Position numbers and translations under genes: made by a program
Notes under the pieces: model-generated
What the model was told of the DNA's origin: nothing
The model's database searches: none
What the model saw: only the letters and a program-made list of their open reading frames with translations
In this document: in pieces, positions 25,227 through 33,724 of the stretch
Position numbering within the stretch: the stretch's first letter is position 1
How the letters are laid out: each line of letters opens with the position of its first letter
From: an uncultured Prevotellaceae bacterium
Lineage (GTDB): Bacteria > Bacteroidota > Bacteroidia > Bacteroidales > Bacteroidaceae
Assembly (NCBI GenBank): GCA_902771785.1
Contig: CACXYH010000008.1
Coordinates: 1 to 64,000 of the forward strand
Reading direction: 5' to 3'
Length of the DNA: 64,000 nt

Positions 25227-28200
25227 TTTGCGAACACTGTCAAAAAGAAAACCGTAGTATTGCTAAGTTCTGCCGGTGGTGTGGTAAACCGTTGGTGGTG
25301 CAGAATGTGCTCGACAAGCTGGTTGGACTCGATGAAGTAAAGAACCAGCTGAAGAGTATCGTCGACACCTATACTTACCTTCATTCACGGAAGGATATAG
25401 CTGCAGTACGCCTTTCGGTTAATATCATTGTCATTGGCGAAACTGGTACGGGTAAAACGGCGCTGGCTGAGGTGATACGTGATTATTTCTATCAGCACAA
25501 GATTATCGATAAGCCCAAGCTGACTATGGTCGATGCGGTTGACTATTCTCGTTTTGTCGACAAATGGGACGATAATATCAAGAAAGCCCAGAATGGCATC
25601 TTGTTTTTTGACAACGTGCAGAAGTTGCTGCCCGACAAATATTCGAATCAGGTCAACCCGCTTGATAAACTATTCGTAGAGATGGACCATTGGGATGGAA
25701 ACCCCATTGTGGTCATGTCGGGTTTGTCTAAAGGACTTGACGACTTCCTCGAGAGCAATCCTGCGGTGAAGAACCGTTTCAAGTACCTCTTCCGTTTGCC
25801 TACGCCAGGTCATCAGGAGTTGTGCGACATTACGAAGATGGGGCTCAAGACGAAGTATGGCATTACACAGTTCTCTCCCCAGGCCGAGATACAGCTGCAG
25901 CGTTACTTCAAGTACCAGATTAAGATCAAAGACGAAACCTTTGGCTATGCCCACTTGGCCATGAAGACAGCTGAGGATATCTTCACTTCATTCATTAGCC
26001 GAGGCGCTCAGGCAGTGCAGGTGGAGTTAGAGGATATCAAGGGCTACGTGCCAGAGGAACGTTCGTTGGAAGATATCCTGCACGACCTCGACAACTACAT
26101 TGGTATGAACGAGGTGAAGAATGCCGTGAGGGAGATCGCTTACACCGTGCAGAACAGCATACAGCGTGCAGAGCGTGGACTCGGTGAGCAGCAGAAGATG
26201 TCAATGCACATTGTGCTCACGGGTAATCCTGGTACGGGTAAGACCACTATGGCCCGAAAGCTGGGCGAAATCCTGGCGGCTATCGGCTATCTGGACAGCG
26301 GACATGTGGTTGAGGTCGACCGTTCGAAGATGGTCAGCCCCTATCAGGGCGAGACGCCGAAGGTTGTCAACCAGCTGTGCGACAAGGCAATGGGCGGCAT
26401 CCTCTTTGTCGACGAGGCCTACACATTGGCACCTGTAAGTCAGGCGGGAGACCGCGACACTCAGGGCGCACAGGCATTGGAGACGCTGATGAAGCGAATG
26501 GAAGACGACCGCGATAAGTTTGTCGTCATAGCAGCAGGCTATCGTACGGAGATGGAGAACCTGTTCCGCATCAATCCGGGCTTCCGCAGCCGTTTCAACT
26601 ATTTCCTGAATATAGAAGACTACACGCCCGATGAGCTCTTCCAGATCATGCTTGTCTTTGCCAAGGGTAAGAAGTATATCTTCTCGCCTGAAGCAGAGGC
26701 GCTGACCAAGAAGATGATTACCGAGCTCTACAAATCGCGCGACAAAGACTTTGCCAATGGTCGTACGATGCGTTCGCTCTTCGACCAGATGTGTAAGAAG
26801 CAGGCTCAACGCCTGCAGGCCGGCAATATGGCCTCTATGTCGAACGACGAGCTGATGACGATTGTCGAAGCCGATGTTCCCTACGAGGCTCCCAAGGCAG
26901 TCGACATCTCGCAGTGTCTTGAAAAGCTTAACGGGCTGGTCGGACTTACGGGTGTTAAGAAAGAAATACAGAACCTTACAGCCTTCCTCAACTTGCAGAT
27001 CAAGCGAGGCGAGACGAATACTTTCCAAGGCAAGCACTATGTGTTTACGGGTAATCCTGGTACAGGTAAGACCACTGTGGCGCGTATCATGGCCGATGTG
27101 TTCCGCACGCTGGGCATTCTCTCGCGTGGTCAGCTTGTTGAAGCCGACCGTGCCAAGCTGGTGGCAGGCTATTCTGGACAGACAGCCATCAAGACCAATC
27201 AGCTTGTCGATACGGCGATGGGTGGTGTGCTCTTCATCGATGAGGCTTACACCCTGAAGTCGAACGATAACGACTCCTTTGGTGCAGAGGCTATCGACAC
27301 GCTGCTGAAGCGATTGGAGGACGACCGCGGAAAGTTCATCTGTATCGTGGCAGGATATACTGACAACATGCACGACTTCATCGACTCGAACCCGGGTCTG
27401 AAGAGCCGCTTTACGCAGACCATCCATTTCGATGACTATACGCCAGACGAGCTGACGCAAATCTTCCTCAATCTGGCCAAGGGCAAGAACTTTACCGTCG
27501 ATGATGCCACGCAGGCTGCCATTCATCGGCAGTTCGAACAGTTGTACCTGCGCCGCGACAAGAACTTCGGTAATGCCCGTGAGGCTCGTAAAATCTTCAA
27601 TGAGGCTATTGAGAAGCAAAGTCAGCGCCTGGTATCGCTCATGAACGACCCCAACTTCCAAGAGGCCGACATGTTCAAGATTACCATCGACGACCTGCCC
27701 ATGTCCCAGAACGAGAAGGCTCGTCCGCTCGACGAAGTGCTCAACGAGCTCGAAGACTTCATCGGTATGCGTAATGTCAAGAACTCTATCCGCCGTCTGG
27801 CCGTACAGAGCATGTTCATGAAGCAGCGTGCAGCCATGGGTGCCGGTAAGGTTCAGCAGATGTCGATGAACTTCCTGTTGACGGGTAATCCCGGTACGGG
27901 TAAGACGTCGATAGCCCGCAAGATGGGTGAGATACTTCAGTCGATGGACATTCTGCCTACTTCGCGAGTGATTGAAGCCAGCCGTGCAACGCTGGTGGGT
28001 AAGTATATGGGTGAGACGCCAAAGATTGTCAACAATATGTGCGACAAGGCTATGGGAGGTATTCTGTTCATCGATGAGGCCTACACGCTGAGCGACCAGA
28101 ACGACCAGTATGGCAAGGAAGCCATCGATACACTCATGAAGCGCATGGAAGACGACCGCGGCAAGTTTGTGGTGATAGCTGCTGGCTATAAGGACAAGAT

Positions 28201-28531
28201 GGAGGAGTTCATGCTCACCAACCCCGGTTTGGCCAGCCGTTTCACTCACAAGTTGCACATCGACGACTACACTGAAGACGAAATGCTTGCCATCTTCAAG
28301 AAAATGGCTCAGAAAGAGCAGTACACCCTTTCGCCGGAAGCAGAGTTCAAACTGTTCGACGTCATCTGCAAGAAGCTGGTTGTCAAGGACGAGTCGTTTG
28401 GAAATGCCCGTGAGATGCGCAATCTGCTCGACCAGATTATCCAGCGCCTGTCCATGCGTGTTTCTCAGCTTCCGCCCGACCAGATTACGAAGGAAACCTA
28501 TCAATTAATCCTACCAGAAGATATTGAATAA
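25223..28531 (+). CDS. Zinc-ribbon protein with four AAA+ (CbxX/SpoVK-like) modules
   Basis: 1102 residues. An N-terminal zinc ribbon (CEHCQKENRSIAKFCRWCG, 3-21) is followed by four AAA+ domains. Walker A is GETGTGKT (72-79) in the first and GNPGTGKT at 334-341, 610-617 and 888-895 in the others. Walker B is ILFFDN in the first, where Asn replaces the catalytic Glu, and LF(V/I)DEAYTL in the other three. Modules 2-4 are mutually very similar (EDYTPDEL/DDYTPDEL/DDYTEDEM, FRSRF/LKSRF/LASRF), indicating internal duplication. The domains are the CbxX/CfqX type found in rubisco activase CbbX, SpoVK and mycobacterial EccA. It probably remodels a protein target. One chain with four modules could supply much of a hexamer-like ring; this is inference. 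Confidence 0.88.
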   Translation: MICEHCQKENRSIAKFCRWCGKPLVVQNVLDKLVGLDEVKNQLKSIVDTYTYLHSRKDIAAVRLSVNIIVIGETGTGKTALAEVIRDYFYQHKIIDKPKLTMVDAVDYSRFVDKWDDNIKKAQNGILFFDNVQKLLPDKYSNQVNPLDKLFVEMDHWDGNPIVVMSGLSKGLDDFLESNPAVKNRFKYLFRLPTPGHQELCDITKMGLKTKYGITQFSPQAEIQLQRYFKYQIKIKDETFGYAHLAMKTAEDIFTSFISRGAQAVQVELEDIKGYVPEERSLEDILHDLDNYIGMNEVKNAVREIAYTVQNSIQRAERGLGEQQKMSMHIVLTGNPGTGKTTMARKLGEILAAIGYLDSGHVVEVDRSKMVSPYQGETPKVVNQLCDKAMGGILFVDEAYTLAPVSQAGDRDTQGAQALETLMKRMEDDRDKFVVIAAGYRTEMENLFRINPGFRSRFNYFLNIEDYTPDELFQIMLVFAKGKKYIFSPEAEALTKKMITELYKSRDKDFANGRTMRSLFDQMCKKQAQRLQAGNMASMSNDELMTIVEADVPYEAPKAVDISQCLEKLNGLVGLTGVKKEIQNLTAFLNLQIKRGETNTFQGKHYVFTGNPGTGKTTVARIMADVFRTLGILSRGQLVEADRAKLVAGYSGQTAIKTNQLVDTAMGGVLFIDEAYTLKSNDNDSFGAEAIDTLLKRLEDDRGKFICIVAGYTDNMHDFIDSNPGLKSRFTQTIHFDDYTPDELTQIFLNLAKGKNFTVDDATQAAIHRQFEQLYLRRDKNFGNAREARKIFNEAIEKQSQRLVSLMNDPNFQEADMFKITIDDLPMSQNEKARPLDEVLNELEDFIGMRNVKNSIRRLAVQSMFMKQRAAMGAGKVQQMSMNFLLTGNPGTGKTSIARKMGEILQSMDILPTSRVIEASRATLVGKYMGETPKIVNNMCDKAMGGILFIDEAYTLSDQNDQYGKEAIDTLMKRMEDDRGKFVVIAAGYKDKMEEFMLTNPGLASRFTHKLHIDDYTEDEMLAIFKKMAQKEQYTLSPEAEFKLFDVICKKLVVKDESFGNAREMRNLLDQIIQRLSMRVSQLPPDQITKETYQLILPEDIE

Positions 28532-28533
28532 AG

Positions 28534-29118
28534 ATGATTATTTGTCCGAACTGTAAAGAGGAAATAGAAGATAATTCTCATTATTGCGACCAATGTGGGC
28601 AGGCTTTGCTCTATTGTAATCAATGTGGCCGTGTGGGAATGGGGCGTCGCTGTACTTCGTGTGGCGGTCTGATGGTAACAGCCGAGGAGCGTGCCAACGG
28701 AGCCAGAGCGCAGATGAGCGTGTCCGAGTCGGTGTCGGCCAGATACACGTCTCAGCGCATGGGTGGTGCCGTTTCTCCAACGACAGGTGGAGTGGCAGCC
28801 GGACGTTCTCCTCACGGCATTCCTATGCTCACGTTGAGCAACCCGATGCTGAATATCCGTATCGACGGCATCAATGGTGCTGTGATAGGTCGTAAGCAAG
28901 GGCCGTATGTGCAATATTTCCAGCAGAACATGTTTGTGTCGGGTGTTCATGCCCAGCTGAAATACAAGGCCGGCACGGGATGGTGCATTATCGACAAGCA
29001 TTCGTCGAACGGCACGAAGCTGAACGACCGCGCCATTCAGCCCGATACTGATATGACGCTGAAGAATGGAGATATAGTAACAATAGCCAATGTAAATTTG
29101 CAGGTAACAGTTAGCTAA
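28534..29118 (+). CDS. Zinc-ribbon and FHA-domain protein
   Basis: 194 residues. Two zinc ribbons (CPNCKEEIEDNSHYCDQCG, then CNQCGRVGMGRRCTSCGG, residues 4-43) are linked by a flexible region to a C-terminal FHA domain. The FHA signatures are AVIGRKQG, VSGVHAQLKY and HSSNGTKLNDR. FHA domains bind phosphothreonine, so this is the likely reader of the upstream kinase. It starts two bases after the AAA+ stop and ends two bases before the PP2C gene. It resembles the Fha component of T6SS threonine phosphorylation pathways in role, but no secretion genes are here. Confidence 0.88.
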   Translation: MIICPNCKEEIEDNSHYCDQCGQALLYCNQCGRVGMGRRCTSCGGLMVTAEERANGARAQMSVSESVSARYTSQRMGGAVSPTTGGVAAGRSPHGIPMLTLSNPMLNIRIDGINGAVIGRKQGPYVQYFQQNMFVSGVHAQLKYKAGTGWCIIDKHSSNGTKLNDRAIQPDTDMTLKNGDIVTIANVNLQVTVS

Positions 29119-29120
29119 TC

Positions 29121-29879
29121 ATGCTGAATTTTGATATAACCGCTGCCAGCCGCACAGGGCTTGTACGCGAGAACAATGAAGATATGATAGTCGTCGGCGA
29201 ATGGTTTGTGCGCGATGGTAAGATGCGCACCCATTTCTCGACAAAGAATGTAGAGCGCTATCTGCTGGCCCTGGCCGACGGAATGGGTGGCCACAACAGT
29301 GGAGAGGTGGCCAGCAGCGAAGCACTTCATAATTTGCAGTTTTTCTTCAACGACATACCAGGCGGGCTCCCGTCGAGCGAGTTCAATGAGCTGATCTTTG
29401 AGTGGCTCCAGAGCGTCAACGCCGTCTTCGCCTCCAAGGGCCACGTCGACCAGCGTTTGCGCGATATGGGCACCACACTGGTGTCATTGGTCTACTACCA
29501 TGGTGAGTTCTACTGGATGAACTGTGGCGACAGCCGTCTCTATCGCTTGCACGACGGCCATTTGACTTTGCTCACGACCGACCATTCGCTGAACAATCTG
29601 TATGGCGACCCGCAGCATTCAAACTATATCACCAACTGCATCGGCGGCGGCTGTAAAACGAGTTTCATTGACATCACGGTGTGCACCGACAGTATCTGTG
29701 ATGGCGACACCTTCCTGCTTTGCAGCGACGGACTGAACGACATGCTGCCCGACAGCGAGATAGAACGGCTGCTGTTGGAAGGAAACGATGCCGACTCACT
29801 GTGTGCGGCAGCCGATTCGGTGGGCGGCTTCGACAACGTGTCGGCCTGTGTGATTAAAGTTCAGGAAATAAAAGAATAA
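29121..29879 (+). CDS. PP2C-family protein phosphatase
   Basis: 252 residues, a complete stand-alone PPM/PP2C domain. Motifs: SRTGLVRENNEDMIVV, LALADGMGGHNSGEVAS, DMGTTLVSLVY, WMNCGDSRLYRL, LLTTDHS, FLLCSDGLNDML and GGFDNVSACV. All the metal-coordinating aspartates can be seen, so it should be active on phospho-Ser/Thr. No membrane segment. It ends the signalling cluster and is followed seven bases later by metA. Confidence 0.92.
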   Translation: MLNFDITAASRTGLVRENNEDMIVVGEWFVRDGKMRTHFSTKNVERYLLALADGMGGHNSGEVASSEALHNLQFFFNDIPGGLPSSEFNELIFEWLQSVNAVFASKGHVDQRLRDMGTTLVSLVYYHGEFYWMNCGDSRLYRLHDGHLTLLTTDHSLNNLYGDPQHSNYITNCIGGGCKTSFIDITVCTDSICDGDTFLLCSDGLNDMLPDSEIERLLLEGNDADSLCAAADSVGGFDNVSACVIKVQEIKE

Positions 29880-29886
29880 GATTGTC

Positions 29887-30804
29887 ATGCCCTTAAGACT
29901 GCCAGACAGATTGCCTGCTATCGACTTGTTGAAGCAGGAGAACATATTCGTGATGGACGATACGCGAGCTCATTCTCAGGACATCCGTCCTTTGCGTATT
30001 GCCATACTCAACCTGATGCCGCTGAAGATTACGACCGAGACCGACCTTATACGTCTGCTTTCCAATACGCCTCTTCAGTTGGAAATCAGTTTCATGAAGC
30101 TGAAGAGCCATACGCCGAAGAACACTCCGATAGAGCACATGATGATGTTCTATCGCGACTTCGAGTCCATGCGCAATGAGAAGTACGACGGCATGATCAT
30201 CACCGGAGCCCCTGTAGAGCAGCTCGAGTACGAGGAAGTGGGCTATTGGGACGAGATTTCTCAGATATTTTCCTGGGCGCGTACCCACGTCACCAGTACC
30301 TTGTATATCTGTTGGGCCGCGCAGGCCGGGCTTTACTATCACTATGGCGTGCCTAAGTATCCGCTGGCCAAGAAGATGTTCGGCATTTTCCCGCAAACGC
30401 CGCTCGATCCCCTGCTGCCCATCTTCCGTGGGTTCGACGATGTGTTCATGATGCCCCACAGCCGCCACACCGAGATATGGCGTGCCGACATCGTGGCCCG
30501 TCCCGAGCTGAGCCTCATTGCCGAGTCGGAGGATAGCGGCGTGAGCATCGTCATGGCCCGTGGCGGACGTGAGTTCTTCATCACTGGCCACCTGGAGTAT
30601 GCACCCAACACGCTCGACAATGAGTATAAGCGCGACAAGGACATCCGCTCCGACGTGGATTTGCCCCGCAACTATTATCACGACGACAATCCCGACAATG
30701 CTCCCATGGTGACGTGGCGTGCCCACGCCAACCTGTTCTATAGCAACTGGATAAACTACTACGTTTATCAGGAAACACCGTTCGACATCAGCAAGATTGA
30801 GTGA
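29887..30804 (+). CDS. metA: Homoserine O-acetyltransferase (MetA type)
   Basis: 305 residues. Catalytic C142 in LYICWAAQAGLYYHYG, MMPHSRHTE with the active-site His region, and FITGHLEYAPNTL define MetA. Residue 111 is Glu (TGAPVEQLEYEEVGYW). In the MetA family Glu111 marks acetyl-CoA use, while Gly111, as in E. coli, marks succinyl-CoA, so acetyltransfer is predicted despite the usual annotation as succinyltransferase. First committed step of methionine synthesis, in the cytoplasm. The unrelated signalling genes lie just upstream and a U32 peptidase overlaps downstream. Confidence 0.95.
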   Translation: MPLRLPDRLPAIDLLKQENIFVMDDTRAHSQDIRPLRIAILNLMPLKITTETDLIRLLSNTPLQLEISFMKLKSHTPKNTPIEHMMMFYRDFESMRNEKYDGMIITGAPVEQLEYEEVGYWDEISQIFSWARTHVTSTLYICWAAQAGLYYHYGVPKYPLAKKMFGIFPQTPLDPLLPIFRGFDDVFMMPHSRHTEIWRADIVARPELSLIAESEDSGVSIVMARGGREFFITGHLEYAPNTLDNEYKRDKDIRSDVDLPRNYYHDDNPDNAPMVTWRAHANLFYSNWINYYVYQETPFDISKIE

Positions 30805-32615
30805 TGACACGTCTTGAGCTTCTGGCCCCCGCCAAGAACCTGGAGTGCGGAATGGCGGCCGTCGACCATGGGGCCGATGCCGTCTACATCGGTGCGTCTC
30901 GCTTCGGTGCACGTGCCGCGGCGGGCAACAGCGTCGACGACATCCGCCAGCTGTGCCGCTATGCCCATCAGTTTGGGGTCAAGGTCTATGTCACGGTCAA
31001 CACCATTATCTTCGACGCTGAGCTCAGTGCCACCCGCCAGCTGCTTGCCGAGTTGGCAGCGGCCGACGTCGATGCCGTGCTCATTCAGGACATGGGGCTG
31101 CTCGATGCTCCGCTTCCTCTCCACGCTTCTACGCAGACCGACAACCGCACGCCCGAGAAGGTGCGCTGGCTGCGCTCGTTGGGTTTTCGCCGGGTGGTGC
31201 TGGCCCGCGAGCTGTCGGTAGCCGAGATAGCCGAAATCCATCGTCAGGTGCCCGACGTAGAGCTCGAGGTCTTTGTTCATGGAGCCCTCTGCGTCAGCTA
31301 TAGCGGTCTGTGCTATGCCTCGCAGCATTGTTTCGGGCGCAGCGCCAATCGCGGTGAGTGTGCCCAGTTCTGCCGCATGAAGTTCGACCTTGTCGATGCC
31401 GACGGCCGTGTCGTCGAGCGTCAGCGCCATCTGCTCTCGCTGAAGGACCTCAACCAGAGCGACCATCTCGAAGAGCTCATCGAGGCCGGCGCCGTGTCGT
31501 TCAAGATTGAGGGGCGGCTCAAGGGCGTCGACTACGTGAAGAATGTGACCGCCTACTACAGCGAGCGCCTCAATGCCATCATTGCCCGTCATCCCGACAA
31601 GTACCAGCGAGCCTCGCTCGGCCATTGCCGCTACACCTTCACCCCTTCGTTGGCGAAGACCTTCAACCGCGGCTATACCAACTATTTCCTGCACGGACGC
31701 ACGGCCGGCATCGCCTCGTTCGACACGCCCAAGGCCATGGGCGAGTTTGTGGGCACGGTCAAGGAGCTGCGTCCCCATTCGCTGAGCGTGGCGGGCATCG
31801 CCCGTTTTGCCAATGGCGACGGACTCTGCTTCCTCAATGCCGACCACGAGTTAGAGGGCTTCCGGGTGAATAGGGTAGAGGGCAATCGCCTCTACCCGCT
31901 GAAGATGCCTGCCTCGTTGCGCCCCGGCATGCGCCTCTATCGCAATCAAGACCAGGAGTTCGAACGCTTGCTGACCAGACCCAGTGCCGAGCGCAAGGTG
32001 CCGGTGCGCATGCGCCTCGATATTACTGCCGACGGCTTTGCCCTGCAAATCAACGACGCTGCTCCCGTCAGCATCGTGGCCCCTCACCAGCAGGCCCAGA
32101 AGCCCCAGCACGACAACATCGTTCGGCAGCTCACCAAGCTGGGTGGCACGCCCCTGTCGTGCAGCCACGTCGAGCTGCCTGACGGGTTCTGCTACTTCAT
32201 TCCCAGCAGTCAGTTGGCCGAGCTGCGGCGCATGGCCGTGGCCAGCTACTGCAGCAGTCGCCCTGCGCCGTCCCCTGCACTGCTCCCTGCTGAGGCATCG
32301 GCGCCAGTTCCGACTCCCGTCTACGCCACACCTTATTTATATAATATAGCCAATAGCGACAGCCGTCGTTTCTATGCGGCCCGGGGAGTAGCCTCGCCGC
32401 AGCCCGCCTTCGAGCTGCAGCAGCCCCGCGGCAGCCAGCTGCTCATGCAGTGCCGCCATTGCCTGCGCTTTGCCTTGGGCTTCTGCGTGAAGCACGGAGG
32501 GCGCAAGCCTGAGTGGCGCGAACCGCTGTCGCTGGTTCTTGCCGACGGTCGGCGCTTCCCCCTGGAGTTCGACTGCCAGCACTGTCAAATGAATGTCTAT
32601 GCAGAAAGTCGTTAG
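30804..32615 (+). CDS. U32 family peptidase-like protein with DUF3656-like C-terminus
   Basis: 603 residues from ATG 30804, overlapping the metA stop (TGATG). LLAPAKNLECGMAAVDHGADAVYIG starts the TIM-barrel-like U32 domain. VFVHGALCVSYSGLCYASQHC...GECAQFCRMKF is the cysteine-bearing signature (four Cys near residues 166-192) seen in U32 proteins that act in tRNA and rRNA hydroxylation (TrhP, RlhA). The second half fits a DUF3656-like region and ends with CRHCLRF and DCQHC pairs. A role in RNA modification rather than proteolysis is more likely from recent family knowledge. Confidence 0.88.
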   Translation: MTRLELLAPAKNLECGMAAVDHGADAVYIGASRFGARAAAGNSVDDIRQLCRYAHQFGVKVYVTVNTIIFDAELSATRQLLAELAAADVDAVLIQDMGLLDAPLPLHASTQTDNRTPEKVRWLRSLGFRRVVLARELSVAEIAEIHRQVPDVELEVFVHGALCVSYSGLCYASQHCFGRSANRGECAQFCRMKFDLVDADGRVVERQRHLLSLKDLNQSDHLEELIEAGAVSFKIEGRLKGVDYVKNVTAYYSERLNAIIARHPDKYQRASLGHCRYTFTPSLAKTFNRGYTNYFLHGRTAGIASFDTPKAMGEFVGTVKELRPHSLSVAGIARFANGDGLCFLNADHELEGFRVNRVEGNRLYPLKMPASLRPGMRLYRNQDQEFERLLTRPSAERKVPVRMRLDITADGFALQINDAAPVSIVAPHQQAQKPQHDNIVRQLTKLGGTPLSCSHVELPDGFCYFIPSSQLAELRRMAVASYCSSRPAPSPALLPAEASAPVPTPVYATPYLYNIANSDSRRFYAARGVASPQPAFELQQPRGSQLLMQCRHCLRFALGFCVKHGGRKPEWREPLSLVLADGRRFPLEFDCQHCQMNVYAESR

Positions 32616-33579
32616 CCTGTTGCTCGTCTTGTTGCTGTTCGGTTCCTGCTATCAGCAGGAGTCGCTCACTCCCGATGCCTGGGACCTCACCGATCGTCAG
32701 CTCGACAGCATCTCGTTCTCTACCACCCACCACTATGCCCAGAACTACAATTTCTATGTGAAGGCCGACTCGCTGTGCCTGCTGGTGCAGCAGCCCGCCG
32801 AGGTCTCCGACCCGCTGCTGCTTGACACGCTCGTCGTCCGCCACGACGACCGCCTGGTGGTGGCCGACATCCTCACGCTTCCTTCCGACACCGTCGACTC
32901 TGTGTGGGTGCGGGTGGCTCGCGACCAGCAGACCATGGGCTGGACTCGCGAGACCCAGCTACTGGCTGCCGTGGCCCCCGACGACCCCATCTCGCAGTTC
33001 ATCGACTTCTTCAGCGACACCCACCTGCTCATCTTCCTGGCCTTCCTGTCGGTAGTGGTGGCAGCCTTTGTCATCCGTTCGCTCCTGCGCCATCAGGCCC
33101 GCATCGTCCATTTCAACGACATCAACTCGTTCTATCCCACGCTGCTCTGCCTGCTCGTCTCGTCCTCGGCAGTGCTCTATAGCACCATCCAGCTGCTGGC
33201 GCCCGAGTCGTGGCGGCACTACTACTACCATCCCACGCTCAATCCCTTCGAGCTGCCTTTCCATCTGGGGCTGTTCGTCCTCTCCGTCTGGGTCATGCTG
33301 CTGGTGGCTATGGCCGCCTTCGACGATGTGCGTCGACAGCTGTCGGCCTCAGATGCCCTGTTCTACTATCTCGGGCTGGCCGGTGTGTGTGCCGTTTGCT
33401 ACGTAGTCTTCTCCGTCACCACGCTCTATTATCTGGGCTATCCCTTGCTCATAGCCTATGTTGCCTTTGCCCTCCATCGCTATTTCCGCCGTTCGCGCAC
33501 CCGCTATCTCTGCGGCCGCTGCGGTCATCCGCTGCAGCAGAAGGGGCGTTGCCCTCATTGCGGAGCGGTCAACGATTGA
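32593..33579 (+). CDS. Membrane lipoprotein with C-terminal zinc ribbon
   Basis: 328 residues overlapping the U32 gene by 23 bases. MQKVVSLLLVLLLFGSC is a lipoprotein signal with Cys at about residue 19. A periplasmic-like stretch follows, then five hydrophobic segments (near 140-158, 176-198, 220-242, 250-275, 280-297) and a terminal zinc ribbon (YLCGRCGHPLQQKGRCPHCG). The combination is unusual but intact. No enzymatic motif. It may start at the second Met (32599). It ends the run of tightly packed genes. Confidence 0.7.
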   Translation: MSMQKVVSLLLVLLLFGSCYQQESLTPDAWDLTDRQLDSISFSTTHHYAQNYNFYVKADSLCLLVQQPAEVSDPLLLDTLVVRHDDRLVVADILTLPSDTVDSVWVRVARDQQTMGWTRETQLLAAVAPDDPISQFIDFFSDTHLLIFLAFLSVVVAAFVIRSLLRHQARIVHFNDINSFYPTLLCLLVSSSAVLYSTIQLLAPESWRHYYYHPTLNPFELPFHLGLFVLSVWVMLLVAMAAFDDVRRQLSASDALFYYLGLAGVCAVCYVVFSVTTLYYLGYPLLIAYVAFALHRYFRRSRTRYLCGRCGHPLQQKGRCPHCGAVND

Positions 33580-33621
33580 GACATCCCTGCTGCTTTTCGG
33601 AAAAATCCCCATAAATGCGGA

Positions 33622-33652
33622 TTGCAAGGTTCGGCAGAAATGCGTACCTTTG
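33622..33652 (+). promoter_or_regulatory. Promoter of the TonB-dependent receptor
   Basis: TTG (33622-33624), 20-base spacer, TACCTTTG (33645-33652). Confidence 0.7.
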
Positions 33653-33724
33653 CACTCGCTTTTGCAAAGTATTGAAGGAATAGATGAATTGAATTCGAAT
33701 AAATCATTTATGAATAAGTGCTAT

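Noticed and set aside
26201..28504. 767-residue minus-strand frame opposite the AAA+ gene
   Set aside because: It follows the repeated AAA+ modules in mirror image; the sense frame has complete Walker motifs.
21254..29879. Type VI secretion gene cluster
   Set aside because: FHA, kinase and PP2C occur, but no sheath, baseplate, spike or ClpV gene is present; the AAA+ protein is CbxX-like.
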